A stretch of 9,855 nucleotides of DNA from Candidatus Desantisiibacteriota bacterium. GTDB taxonomy: Bacteria > JACRDZ01. The translations under genes and the position numbers were made by a program. Location of the stretch: the NCBI GenBank assembly GCA_016209155.1, contig JACQWU010000306.1, positions 1-9,855 of the forward strand, given 5' to 3'. Each line of letters opens with the position of its first letter. The first letter of the stretch is position 1. Below, piece after piece: positions 1 through 6,504 of the stretch. The notes under the pieces are model-generated. The model searched no databases. It saw nothing but the letters and a program-made list of their open reading frames with translations, and was not told the origin of the DNA.

Positions 1-804
1 AATAACTTCTTCTTCAATATACTCTTCAATAAGTTTCTCTTCTATACTGCTTAAGCTGACAACAGGTTTAACTTCTTTACTTGCCCTGTCTTCTTCTTCT
101 TTAGCCGCTTTATTAGCTTCATAAATAGACTGTCCTTCTATGGCAGCATTTGCAAAAATGGATATAAGAAGTTTTATTGCCCTAATAGCATCATCATTAC
201 CCGGAATAATATAATCTACTTCATCAGGATCGCAATTAGTATCTACAATACCAATTACTTTAATACCCAATTTACGGGCTTCGGAAACCGCAATTTTTTC
301 TTTTTTTAAATCTATAACACATATGGCTCCGGGAAGTTTATCCATATTTTTAATACCACCTAGATTCTTTTGCAGTTTTCCCTTTTCTTTTGTAAGTCGT
401 GAAACTTCTTTCTTGCTCATTTGTTCAAAAAGGCCTGAACTTTCCATCTCTTCAATCTCTTTTAACCTGCTGACACTCAAACGGATAGTTCTGAAATTGG
501 TAAGAGTTCCTCCCAACCAGCGGCTATTAACATAGAACATTTTACTTCGTTCTGCTTCCTCGGCAATGGATGACTGAGCCTGTTTCTTGGTACCGACAAA
601 AAGAATAACCTGACCTTCTGAAGTTATAGTTTTAGCAAACTTATAGGCTTCTTTTATTTTATTAACGGTTTTTTGCAAATTTATAATATAAATACCGTTT
701 CTTTCACCAAAAATGTATTTAGCCATTTTTGGATTCCAGCGGCGTGTCTGATGACCAAAATGAACCCCTGCTTCTAATAACTGCTTCATTGATACAACCG
801 GCAT
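1..804 (-). CDS. rpsB: 30S ribosomal protein S2 (3' end beyond window)
   Basis: Small-subunit ribosomal protein S2, a late-assembling 30S protein that helps bind S1. The reverse strand from 804 encodes 268 codons with no stop before base 1, so the C-terminus is missing. S2 hallmarks are clear: the start [19 protein letters not shown], the block [11 protein letters not shown] at residues 94-104, and the C-terminal signature around 157-212 ([19 protein letters not shown], then [19 protein letters not shown]). The chosen ATG at 804 has AAAGGGGG ending 8 nt upstream and gives the usual S2 N-terminus. A second in-frame ATG at 825 has its own GGAGG and would add seven residues (MRKGVPV). The protein already exceeds the 241 residues of E. 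coli S2: from about 230 on it is a Lys/Glu-rich tail ([11 protein letters not shown], then [13 protein letters not shown]). It follows argJ on the same strand with its own promoter. tsf commonly follows rpsB, but that lies outside the window. Confidence 0.97.
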   Translation of the reverse strand, partial: MPVVSMKQLLEAGVHFGHQTRRWNPKMAKYIFGERNGIYIINLQKTVNKIKEAYKFAKTITSEGQVILFVGTKKQAQSSIAEEAERSKMFYVNSRWLGGTLTNFRTIRLSVSRLKEIEEMESSGLFEQMSKKEVSRLTKEKGKLQKNLGGIKNMDKLPGAICVIDLKKEKIAVSEARKLGIKVIGIVDTNCDPDEVDYIIPGNDDAIRAIKLLISIFANAAIEGQSIYEANKAAKEEEDRASKEVKPVVSLSSIEEKLIEEYIEEEVI

Positions 805-939
805 AACTGGCACCCCCTTTCTCATTTTAGGTTAAACCTCCGTTTTTCTCATCTTTAGATACTTACCTGAATTTTTTAAAAGGCACCAATATCCAAATCA
901 AAAAACGTGTGGAATATATATACGCTGTAAGCGTATAAC
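805..939 (-). promoter_or_regulatory. rpsB 5' leader with 5'-terminal hairpin and SD palindrome
   Basis: This is the inferred untranslated leader of about 135 nt between the predicted rpsB start site (about 939) and the ATG at 804. Seen in the sequence: a perfect 7-bp stem TATACGC/GCGTATA (arms 931-937 and 919-925, 5-nt loop) at the very 5' end of the predicted RNA, and a short palindrome AGGTTTAACCT (830-840) that overlaps the GGAGG ribosome-binding sequence at 837-841. That GGAGG belongs to the alternative start at 825, while the 804 start uses GGGGG at 813-817. Ribosomal-protein leaders, including that of E. coli rpsB, are often bound by their own product. Autoregulation here is inference, and I do not recognise a named leader family. 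Confidence 0.45.
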
Positions 940-945
940 TTTTTT

Positions 946-974
946 ATATTATCATACTATCATTTATAACTCAA
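946..974 (-). promoter_or_regulatory. Sigma-70-type promoter of rpsB
   Basis: On the reverse strand, -35 TTGAGT (969-974) and -10 TAATAT (946-951) are separated by exactly 17 bp, with five of six consensus matches in each box. The -35 box begins 18 nt beyond the argJ stop codon. The predicted start is near 939, which would put the 931-937/919-925 hairpin at the RNA's 5' end. rpsB would therefore be transcribed independently of, or in addition to, readthrough from argJ. Confidence 0.65.
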
Positions 975-991
975 GGTAATTACTTAAAACC

Positions 992-2194
992 CTATGATCT
1001 GTAACTGGCATTTACCTTTACATAATCAAATGAAAGATCACTTGCATATACCTCTTCAGAACAGTTCCCCTGATTAATGTCTATATCAACAGCTATTTCT
1101 TTTTTTTCAAGAATCTTTTTTAATTTCTGCTCACTTATACCTTCCACTCTGCTGCCTGCGGAAGCGACTTTTATTTTGCCTATATAAATATCAATATTAT
1201 CCGGATTAACTTTTACCCCTGAATAACCGACAGCGCAGATAATCCTTCCCCAGTTTGCATCTTCTCCAAAAAATGCTGTTTTAACAAGAGTGGATTTTGC
1301 AACAGACATTGCAATTTTTTTTGCTTCAATTTTTGTTTTTGCATTTTTTACTTTTATAGTTATATATTTTGTTGCTCCTTCACCATCCTCAACTATCAAT
1401 TTAGCCAGTTTTTTTAATATTTTTATAAGAGCAGTATTGAAATTTTCATAGTCTTTATTATAATTTAATATTTTTTTATTACCGGCTAAGCCATTTGCCA
1501 TGACAATAACCGAATCATTTGTACTTGTATCTGTATCAACTGTTATTAAATTATAACTTCTGTTAACTGCATCCTTAAGGCATCCGGTAAGGTGTTTTTT
1601 ATCTATACACAAATCTGTAACTACAAAAGAAAGCAGAGTAGCCATATTCGGGCATATCATTCCCGCTCCTTTGGCAACTCCGAAAATTGAAATATCTTTC
1701 CCGTCAATTTTAATTTTTTCATAAGCTGTTTTTTGATAAAGGTCTGTTGTCATAATCGCATGGGAAAAATCATCTATTCCCGTTGGATTTAATTTTTCAC
1801 ATGCTTTTTCAATTCCAGGAATAACCTTATCCATCGGCAATAAATTTCCGATAACCCCCGTGGAAGCCACAAGTACTTCTTTAGATTTTATTCCCAGCTT
1901 TTCTGCGGCAGTTTCTGCCATATAAAGAGCATCCTTATCTCCCTTTTTCCCTGTACAGGCATTGGCATTCCCGCTATTTACCAATATTGCCCGGGTAAAT
2001 GAAGATTTTATATTTTTGATATCCAATTTAACAGGTGCGGCTTTAACTCTATTTTTTGTGAACACTCCGGCGCAAATTGCAGGAGTTTCAGAAAAAATTA
2101 TTCCAATATCCTTCCCATTGTTCTTTTTTATCCCACAGCTCACTCCTGAAAAAAGAAATCCCGGAATTTTAATTTTAGTAATATTTTTTATCAT
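992..2194 (-). CDS. argJ: Bifunctional ornithine/glutamate N-acetyltransferase ArgJ
   Basis: ArgJ moves the acetyl group from N-acetylornithine to glutamate in the cyclic arginine pathway; some members also make N-acetylglutamate from acetyl-CoA. The 400-residue protein matches family length. Seen: the oxyanion-hole segment STGVIG (111-116); the self-cleavage motif KGAGMICPNMATLL (175-188), where the precursor is cut between A185 and T186 and the freed Thr is the nucleophile; FFGEDANWGRI (308-318); and the typical C-terminal NASYRS. It is therefore expected to mature into alpha and beta chains of about 185 and 215 residues. The ATG at 2194 has AAGGG 8 nt upstream and yields the normal start (MIKNITKIKIPGF). 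A longer reading from 2245 would take its first residues from the palindromic element and is rejected. No other arg gene is visible. A strong terminator separates it from rpsI, so it probably has its own, unidentified promoter. Confidence 0.95.
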   Translation of the reverse strand: MIKNITKIKIPGFLFSGVSCGIKKNNGKDIGIIFSETPAICAGVFTKNRVKAAPVKLDIKNIKSSFTRAILVNSGNANACTGKKGDKDALYMAETAAEKLGIKSKEVLVASTGVIGNLLPMDKVIPGIEKACEKLNPTGIDDFSHAIMTTDLYQKTAYEKIKIDGKDISIFGVAKGAGMICPNMATLLSFVVTDLCIDKKHLTGCLKDAVNRSYNLITVDTDTSTNDSVIVMANGLAGNKKILNYNKDYENFNTALIKILKKLAKLIVEDGEGATKYITIKVKNAKTKIEAKKIAMSVAKSTLVKTAFFGEDANWGRIICAVGYSGVKVNPDNIDIYIGKIKVASAGSRVEGISEQKLKKILEKKEIAVDIDINQGNCSEEVYASDLSFDYVKVNASYRS

Positions 2195-2221
2195 AAAGTT
2201 CACCCTTAAAAGTTTATTGCA

Positions 2222-2344
2222 GGGGGCTGTCCAAAAAGGTGTCATTCCGCACTCGATGCGGAATCCAGATTTTATAGTAATGGCTTACATGCTGGATTCC
2301 CGCCTTCGCGGGAATGACGGTAAAGTAGTTTTTGCACAGCCCCC
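2222..2344. mobile_element. MITE-like element: terminal inverted repeats around two ATTCC palindromes
   Basis: A 123-bp non-coding element. The termini are 16-bp inverted repeats with one mismatch: GGGGGCTGTCCAAAAA (2222-2237) against the complement of TTTTTGCACAGCCCCC (2329-2344). Inside are two related palindromes in opposite orientation. The first, 2241-2268, has stem ATTCCGCA/TGCGGAAT with a 5-nt loop. The second, 2292-2318, has stem ATTCCCGC/GCGGGAAT with a 4-nt loop. Both have the form GTCATTCC...GGAATCCAG, so the whole element can also fold back on itself. Such palindromes resemble the widespread dRS3-type ATTCCC-N8-GGGAAT repeats known from Neisseria and other genomes. No transposase is encoded and no clear target duplication is visible, beyond an A on both sides. 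It sits 27 nt upstream of the argJ ATG and would be transcribed into the argJ leader. Mobility is inferred from structure only. Confidence 0.7.
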
Positions 2345-2363
2345 ATTTTTCAACATTTTTTCG

Positions 2364-2381
2364 GGTTCGACAAATCGAACC
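2364..2381. repeat. Perfect 7-bp inverted repeat GGTTCGA-caaa-TCGAACC
   Basis: Arms GGTTCGA (2364-2370) and TCGAACC (2375-2381) flank a 4-nt loop, so either strand forms a tight hairpin. It lies between the MITE-like element and the rpsI terminator. No T-run follows on the reverse strand, so it is not a terminator. It could be an operator, a remnant of another palindromic repeat, or an argJ leader hairpin. It resembles a tRNA T-arm by chance only; there is no tRNA here. Confidence 0.5.
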
Positions 2382-2401
2382 ACTACATTTTGAGTATAAA
2401 C

Positions 2402-2442
2402 AAAAAACCTGCCTTTTTTACTAAAAATCAGGCAGGTTTTTA
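2402..2442 (-). terminator. Rho-independent terminator of rplM-rpsI
   Basis: Complementary arms AAAAACCTGCC (2403-2413) and GGCAGGTTTTT (2431-2441) flank a 17-nt loop. On the reverse strand the closing arm runs into TTTTTT followed by GTTTA, the classic intrinsic-terminator form. It starts 46 nt after the rpsI stop. The symmetry of the A and T tracts lets it work on the forward strand too. It isolates argJ from the ribosomal-protein transcript. Confidence 0.92.
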
Positions 2443-2487
2443 AAGTTAATCACATAAAAACATAAGCTCAATTATAAAATATTTAAA

Positions 2488-2877
2488 TTAACGTTTAGAG
2501 AACTGGAACCTTGCTCTGGCTCCCTTTTGTCCATATTTTTTTCTTTCTTTCATTCTGGAATCTCTTGTAAGGGAATGAGATTTTTTCAATGCCATTTTAG
2601 AACTCGGATCCAGAGACAAAATAGCTCTTGCAACAGCTAATTTAACAGCTCCGGCCTGGCCTGACAATCCTCCTCCGTTAACATCCACACGTATATCATA
2701 TTTATCCTGTTTATCTGTTATTTTTAAAGGTTGAATAATACTGTCAACCAGAGAATCTCTGAAAAAATATTCTTTCAAAGATTTACCATTAACAATAATA
2801 TTCCCTTTACCCGGAACTACACTCGCCCTGGCAGTTGCAACTTTTCTTCTTCCTGTTGTTAATGCTGCATTAATCAT
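2488..2877 (-). CDS. rpsI: 30S ribosomal protein S9
   Basis: Small-subunit protein S9, in the 30S head, whose basic C-terminal tail reaches the P-site tRNA. The product has 129 residues (E. coli 130). Seen: TTGRRKVATARASV (7-20), the signature GGGLSGQAGAVKLAVARAI (68-86), LTRDSRMKERKK (103-114), and the universal C-terminus QFSKR. The ATG at 2877 is preferred: AAAGGGG lies 5 nt upstream and it gives the expected N-terminus (MINAALTTGRRK). A TTG at 2892 is in frame but would lie 5' of the ribosome-binding site. It is the second gene of rplM-rpsI, 42 nt after the rplM stop, and ends at a strong terminator. Confidence 0.97.
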   Translation of the reverse strand: MINAALTTGRRKVATARASVVPGKGNIIVNGKSLKEYFFRDSLVDSIIQPLKITDKQDKYDIRVDVNGGGLSGQAGAVKLAVARAILSLDPSSKMALKKSHSLTRDSRMKERKKYGQKGARARFQFSKR

Positions 2878-2919
2878 CTTTACCCCTTTCAAAACGTTAC
2901 CGAATTTAGATATTAAATT

Positions 2920-3348
2920 TTAAACTTCTAATGTCTTTGGCAATTGGGCAGTATGTAAATGCCCGGCACCTGCATATATTTTAAGTTTTTTCATCATTGC
3001 TCTTCCCAGTTTATTATGCGGGACCATCCCCTTTACAGCTTCCATTATTATTCGTTCAGGGAATTTTTCCTTCATTTCTTTATATTTTGTTTCCCTTACT
3101 CCGCCCGGATGACCTGTGTGATGACGATATACCTTCTGCATATCCTTTCTACCGGTAATTTTTATTTTATCGGCATTTACTACGATTATAAAATCACCTG
3201 TATCCATACTGGTTGTATAAATAGCCTTATGTTTTCCGCGCAGTACATTGGCTACTCTGGTAGCCAGTCTTCCAAGGGTCTTCCCTTCAGCATCTACCAA
3301 AAACCACTCTTTTTTTACATCTTTTTCTTTAACTACATACGTTTTCAT
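2920..3348 (-). CDS. rplM: 50S ribosomal protein L13
   Basis: Large-subunit protein L13, an early-assembling 23S rRNA-binding protein. The 142-residue length equals that of E. coli L13. Seen: WFLVDAEGKTLGRLAT (15-30), RGKHKAIYTTSMDTGDF (37-53), the region GRKDMQKVYRHHTGHPGG (66-83), and the L13 signature AVKGMVPHNKLGR (104-116). The ATG at 3348 has GGAGG at 3353-3357, 4 nt away. It is the first gene of the two-gene rplM-rpsI operon conserved across bacteria, driven by a near-consensus promoter and divergent from the glycosyltransferase gene. Confidence 0.98.
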   Translation of the reverse strand: MKTYVVKEKDVKKEWFLVDAEGKTLGRLATRVANVLRGKHKAIYTTSMDTGDFIIVVNADKIKITGRKDMQKVYRHHTGHPGGVRETKYKEMKEKFPERIIMEAVKGMVPHNKLGRAMMKKLKIYAGAGHLHTAQLPKTLEV

Positions 3349-3396
3349 ATATCCTCCAAAAGCTATAAATTGATTAAATTTAGAAATAGATTAATT

Positions 3397-3425
3397 AGTA
3401 TAATAAATAAATTTTCTTTTGTCAA
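3397..3425 (-). promoter_or_regulatory. Strong sigma-70 promoter of rplM-rpsI
   Basis: On the reverse strand there is a perfect -35 TTGACA (3420-3425), a 17-bp spacer, and -10 TATACT (3397-3402). The predicted start near 3390 leaves a leader of about 40 nt before the rplM ATG. Both boxes are the best in the window, as expected for a ribosomal-protein operon. Confidence 0.88.
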
Positions 3426-3453
3426 GAAAAAGTTTTATTGCGGGAATAACTGC

Positions 3454-3482
3454 TTGAAAAAACATTCTGTTTCTGTTATTAT
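3454..3482 (+). promoter_or_regulatory. Extended -10 promoter of the glycosyltransferase gene
   Basis: Forward-strand TTGAAA (3454-3459), a 17-bp spacer, and TATTAT (3477-3482) preceded by TGT, an extended -10. A TATAAT also lies at 3480-3485 but with a 20-bp spacer. The predicted start near 3489 gives a leader of about 47 nt. It is back to back with the rplM promoter; the two -35 boxes are 28 bp apart, so the two could influence each other. Confidence 0.55.
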
Positions 3483-3535
3483 AATATCCAATATTTATAA
3501 ATACTTAAATTTATTAATCAGGAATTTATATTATA

Positions 3536-4651
3536 ATGAAACTTAAAATGGATTGCCGTTTTTTCCGTCAGGATAAACCATGCATATTTCACAAAAAAAC
3601 AGGAATTAAATGTAGAGAATGTAATCATTATTATCCTGTAGCTTTTAAAATTCTTATTATTAAACTGGATGCAATAGGTGATGTTCTGCGTACCACATCC
3701 ATTCTTTTACCTTTGAAAGCCAAATATCCGAAATCACATATTACATGGATTACATTAAAACCGGCTAAAGATATATTCCTCGGGAATGATCTTGTTGATA
3801 ATGTTCTCGACGCTCAAGATGTAAATACTTTAGCACGTCTTATGATTGAAAAATTTAATCTTGTAATTAATCTGGATGCAGCATGGAAAAGTTCCATCCT
3901 GGCAAGTATTGCTAAAGCTGCAAAAAAAAAGGGTTATATTTTTCATCAGGAAGGATATGTTGTTCCCAAAAATGAAGAAGAAAAAAAATGGTTTTTAATG
4001 GGTGCTTTTGATGATGTTAAAAAAGCTAATACTAAAACATATCAGTATCTGATGCTTAAAATCCTGGGACTCGAAGATAAAAAACATAAAATAATTTTAA
4101 ACCTGCTTCCTGAGGAAGCAGAATTTGCGAAAAAATTTGCGCAATTTAATAACCTGGGGAATAAACCGGTTATAGGTCTTAATACAGGTTCAAGTTCACG
4201 ATGGCCGCAAAAACAATGGAATGAAAAAGAAGTAATACATTTTATAGATATTTTAAATAAAAATCTTAAAGTAAACATTTTACTTTTCGGCGGAGTTGAA
4301 GAAAGATTAAGAAATAGCAGGATAATAAAAAAGGTGAAAAGTAAAATAATAGATACAGGATGTGATAACACCTTGCGTGACTTTTTTGCTCTTCTTTCTT
4401 TATGTGATATTTTAGTTACTTCAGATACACTGGCTCTCCATGCAGGATGCGCTCTCGGCAAAAAAATTATTGCTTTATTCGGACCGACTTCATCATCCGA
4501 AATAGATTTGTATGGTAAAGGGGAAAAAATCACTCCCGGGCTTGACTGTATATGCTGCTATAAAACTTCATGCGATAAAAAAATAACATGTATGGATATA
4601 ATTAAAGCTGAAGATGTTTTTAATGCTGTTAAAAAGATGCTTCCTGAATAG
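3536..4651 (+). CDS. GT-9 (heptosyltransferase-like) glycosyltransferase with N-terminal Cys cluster
   Basis: Likely transfers a heptose or related sugar from a nucleotide donor to LPS core or another surface glycan on the cytoplasmic side of the membrane. The 371-residue GT-B protein shows the acceptor-side motif KILIIKLDAIGDVLRTT (38-54), the second-domain start PVIGLNTGSSSRWPQKQW (211-228), LLFGGVEE (249-256), and the donor-binding block TSDTLALHAGCALG to ALFGPT (295-318). It has two cysteine clusters: N-terminal C7, C16, H19, C26, C29, and C-terminal C338, C340, C341, C346, C352. The second resembles Cys-rich tails of some heptosyltransferases; the first looks like a metal site, though that is inference. 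The ATG at 3536 has only a weak AGGAA 11 nt upstream. An ATG at 3548 starts nearer the conserved Cys but has no usable ribosome site. It appears monocistronic, ending 5 nt from the convergent DUF4340 gene. The exact acceptor and sugar are unknown. Confidence 0.9.
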   Translation: MKLKMDCRFFRQDKPCIFHKKTGIKCRECNHYYPVAFKILIIKLDAIGDVLRTTSILLPLKAKYPKSHITWITLKPAKDIFLGNDLVDNVLDAQDVNTLARLMIEKFNLVINLDAAWKSSILASIAKAAKKKGYIFHQEGYVVPKNEEEKKWFLMGAFDDVKKANTKTYQYLMLKILGLEDKKHKIILNLLPEEAEFAKKFAQFNNLGNKPVIGLNTGSSSRWPQKQWNEKEVIHFIDILNKNLKVNILLFGGVEERLRNSRIIKKVKSKIIDTGCDNTLRDFFALLSLCDILVTSDTLALHAGCALGKKIIALFGPTSSSEIDLYGKGEKITPGLDCICCYKTSCDKKITCMDIIKAEDVFNAVKKMLPE

Positions 4652-4673
4652 AATAGTTAATATTTTTGAAGCA
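4631..4673 (-). terminator. Weak candidate terminator of the ABC operon
   Basis: On the reverse strand, TGCTTC (4668-4673) can pair with GAAGCA (4638-4643) across a 24-nt loop, followed directly by TCTTTTT (4631-4637). Six base pairs and a long loop make this weak, but it is the only candidate at the operon end. It spans the final codons of both convergent genes. On the forward strand no T-run follows, so it would not serve the glycosyltransferase gene. Confidence 0.3.
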
Positions 4674-6480
4674 GTAAATTATAAAGATTATATCCAATAG
4701 TAAATACTTCGTCTTTTCCTTCTATTTTAGCATAATATGTCATAAATTTAGTTTTATCACCGATTAGCAATTTGCCGGGAGAAGAATTATCCGACGTCAT
4801 GAACGAAACCGTAATTTGAGGTTTATCAAGACCATAGGATTGTTTTAAATCTTTTTTCAACGTAATATATTTTATTGCTCTTAAGTGATGAAGTAAAAAA
4901 AGAACGTTATTAACCTGCTCGGGATTTACCATTTTTCCGTCCATCATCCATTGTCTATTTTTACCAAATTCAATATTTTTGTTATCTTTAGCTTTTTCTG
5001 TATTGATATTCACATTTAATTTTACTATTTTGTCCTGAGATACTTCCCAGATATAATGATCTTTAAATTCCATATAGTCCTGTAAAATACTATCCAGAGC
5101 GCCAAGAGTAACAACAAAAATAGAACTTTCTTTACTGTTTTTTAAATATACTTTATCAGCCTTTATGCCTTTTTTGCCTATAAAGAGACTTAAGCTGGTA
5201 GTATCATGCTTGCCTATAACTTCAAAAGAAATTTTTCCTTCAGGTTCTGATAATCCAAACTCAGTTATCCCTGTGGAATCTTCTGTAACAAATTCTTCTG
5301 TTGAGAGCAAGGACATTTTTTGTAATTCTTCAGCCAAATTTTCATCATCAGCTTTCATCTTTACAGGTTCAGTAATAAACCATTCTGCTTTACCTTTCTC
5401 TGTATTCTGCTTTGAAAAATATAATATTTTACCATTATTTTCGATTTTCAGCTTAATTACTTTAGCAGGATCAAAACGTATGACTTTTTTATCTCTCCAG
5501 TCTTCAGTATTTTCAGGCAGAAAAGAAAGAATATTATGAGATGCAAGATAAATATAATTTTTGTCAAAAGCTTTTGTATATCCCCAATTTTCTTCCTTAT
5601 TAACAATTTGTCCAAAAAGAACATCTTTGAATTTTTTGCGTCCCATGTTTGTTTGAATTGCTAACCGGTCTTTTTCAGCAAGCCCGTATTTTGTTAAATA
5701 GCTTGGATCATTATCAACAAATTTAACTATTGTTAAATTATTGAGTTTATTTAAAATATTATTGATTTTATCTTCATCTGCTCTATAATTTGGCGGGGAA
5801 AACATGTACCATCCATCATAGAGTTTTTCATAAATAATCATTTTCTTTTTATATTTGGTTACTTCTGTCAGCTCCTTGTCTTGACTCGGAAAAACAATCT
5901 CTAATTTTGTTGATGTATTTACATCAAAATATGTAACTTTCTTATTTCTTATATCTTCAGCTTTTTTATTTAATATTTCAAATAAATCATTGGGAAAAAG
6001 GTATACATTATTAGGATTTTCATCAAGCATTACATACATATTTTCACCAAGAGGAGTTTTTTTACCTATACTCAAAACCAGTGATTTATCACTGCTTAAA
6101 ATAGTTAATTCCACTCTGGGTTTTTTTAAACCAAATTCTTCAATTTTTAAAGTTTTATTTTTATCACTTTTAAGTGTGCGGACACTTTTGGCCAGGCTTA
6201 ATGCATTAACCATTTCTTCGATTTTTTCACCATCAGCTTCAACATGTAATGGAGAAAGAAGACTCCAACTATCCCCGTCTGTGTCTCTCGTTATCCTTAT
6301 TTTTTCTTCGAAGGAATTTATTAAAGTGATTTTTTGAATTTTTTCGAGAGAAACAGTAAATGGTTTTATTTTATTGATTTCAATCTCATTGGTAGTAAGT
6401 TTATATTTTTCATAAAAAAATACATATCCTATAAAAAAAATTGCAATTAGGATAAGATAAATAGTAGTTTTTAATTTCAT
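4657..6480 (-). CDS. Membrane-anchored protein with four tandem DUF4340-like modules
   Basis: The 607-residue protein has an N-terminal membrane segment (about 6-24) as a signal anchor, then a large extracytoplasmic part. I read four repeats of one module, at about 46-183, 187-333, 338-480 and 483-607. Each has the same landmarks in order: a Trp near the start (W72, W224, W367, W511); SP or EP plus an AD pair in the first three; FGL or YGL (116-118, 265-267, 408-410, 549-551), often with a nearby P; then IG or FG (138, 289, 434, 573). Modules 1 and 2 end in DIRNKKV and DWRDKKV. This is the DUF4340 pattern, a family often encoded beside GldG-like ABC auxiliary proteins and of unknown function. 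The fourth module is the most degenerate. The ATG at 6480 has AAAGGGTG just upstream. It is the last gene of the operon, 24 nt after the GldG-like gene. The role in the transporter complex is inferred from context. Confidence 0.85.
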   Translation of the reverse strand: MKLKTTIYLILIAIFFIGYVFFYEKYKLTTNEIEINKIKPFTVSLEKIQKITLINSFEEKIRITRDTDGDSWSLLSPLHVEADGEKIEEMVNALSLAKSVRTLKSDKNKTLKIEEFGLKKPRVELTILSSDKSLVLSIGKKTPLGENMYVMLDENPNNVYLFPNDLFEILNKKAEDIRNKKVTYFDVNTSTKLEIVFPSQDKELTEVTKYKKKMIIYEKLYDGWYMFSPPNYRADEDKINNILNKLNNLTIVKFVDNDPSYLTKYGLAEKDRLAIQTNMGRKKFKDVLFGQIVNKEENWGYTKAFDKNYIYLASHNILSFLPENTEDWRDKKVIRFDPAKVIKLKIENNGKILYFSKQNTEKGKAEWFITEPVKMKADDENLAEELQKMSLLSTEEFVTEDSTGITEFGLSEPEGKISFEVIGKHDTTSLSLFIGKKGIKADKVYLKNSKESSIFVVTLGALDSILQDYMEFKDHYIWEVSQDKIVKLNVNINTEKAKDNKNIEFGKNRQWMMDGKMVNPEQVNNVLFLLHHLRAIKYITLKKDLKQSYGLDKPQITVSFMTSDNSSPGKLLIGDKTKFMTYYAKIEGKDEVFTIGYNLYNLLLQKY

Positions 6481-6504
6481 TCAAAACACCCTTTCTCTTT
6501 TTTT

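Noticed and set aside
323-535. 70-codon forward open frame opposite rpsB
   Set aside because: Antisense to the conserved middle of S2.
919-945. Hairpin plus T-run as a forward-strand terminator
   Set aside because: The stem TATACGC/GCGTATA followed by T6 looks like a terminator on the plus strand, but no plus-strand gene precedes it. Its position at the predicted rpsB 5' end is a better explanation.
2271-2276. TATAAA inside the palindromic element as an argJ -10 box
   Set aside because: No acceptable -35 at 16-18 bp. The TATACT at 2393-2398 has the same problem, so no argJ promoter is called.
2241-2318. The two ATTCC palindromes as a CRISPR array
   Set aside because: Only two units, in inverted orientation, with no regular spacers and no cas genes nearby.
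1962-2393. 143-codon forward open frame across the argJ start and the palindromic element
   Set aside because: Half is antisense to argJ and half is translated repeat DNA.
2959-3546. 195-codon forward open frame opposite rplM
   Set aside because: Fully antisense to a clear L13 gene and across its promoter. The translation is low-complexity, rich in Phe, Tyr and Ser, with no recognisable domain and no ribosome-binding site.
4042-4533. 163-codon reverse open frame inside the glycosyltransferase gene
   Set aside because: Antisense shadow of the conserved GT-9 motifs, with no family resemblance.
5165-6337. Forward open frames at 5165-5539 and 5990-6337
   Set aside because: Antisense shadows of the DUF4340 gene, Ser- and Leu-rich without domains.
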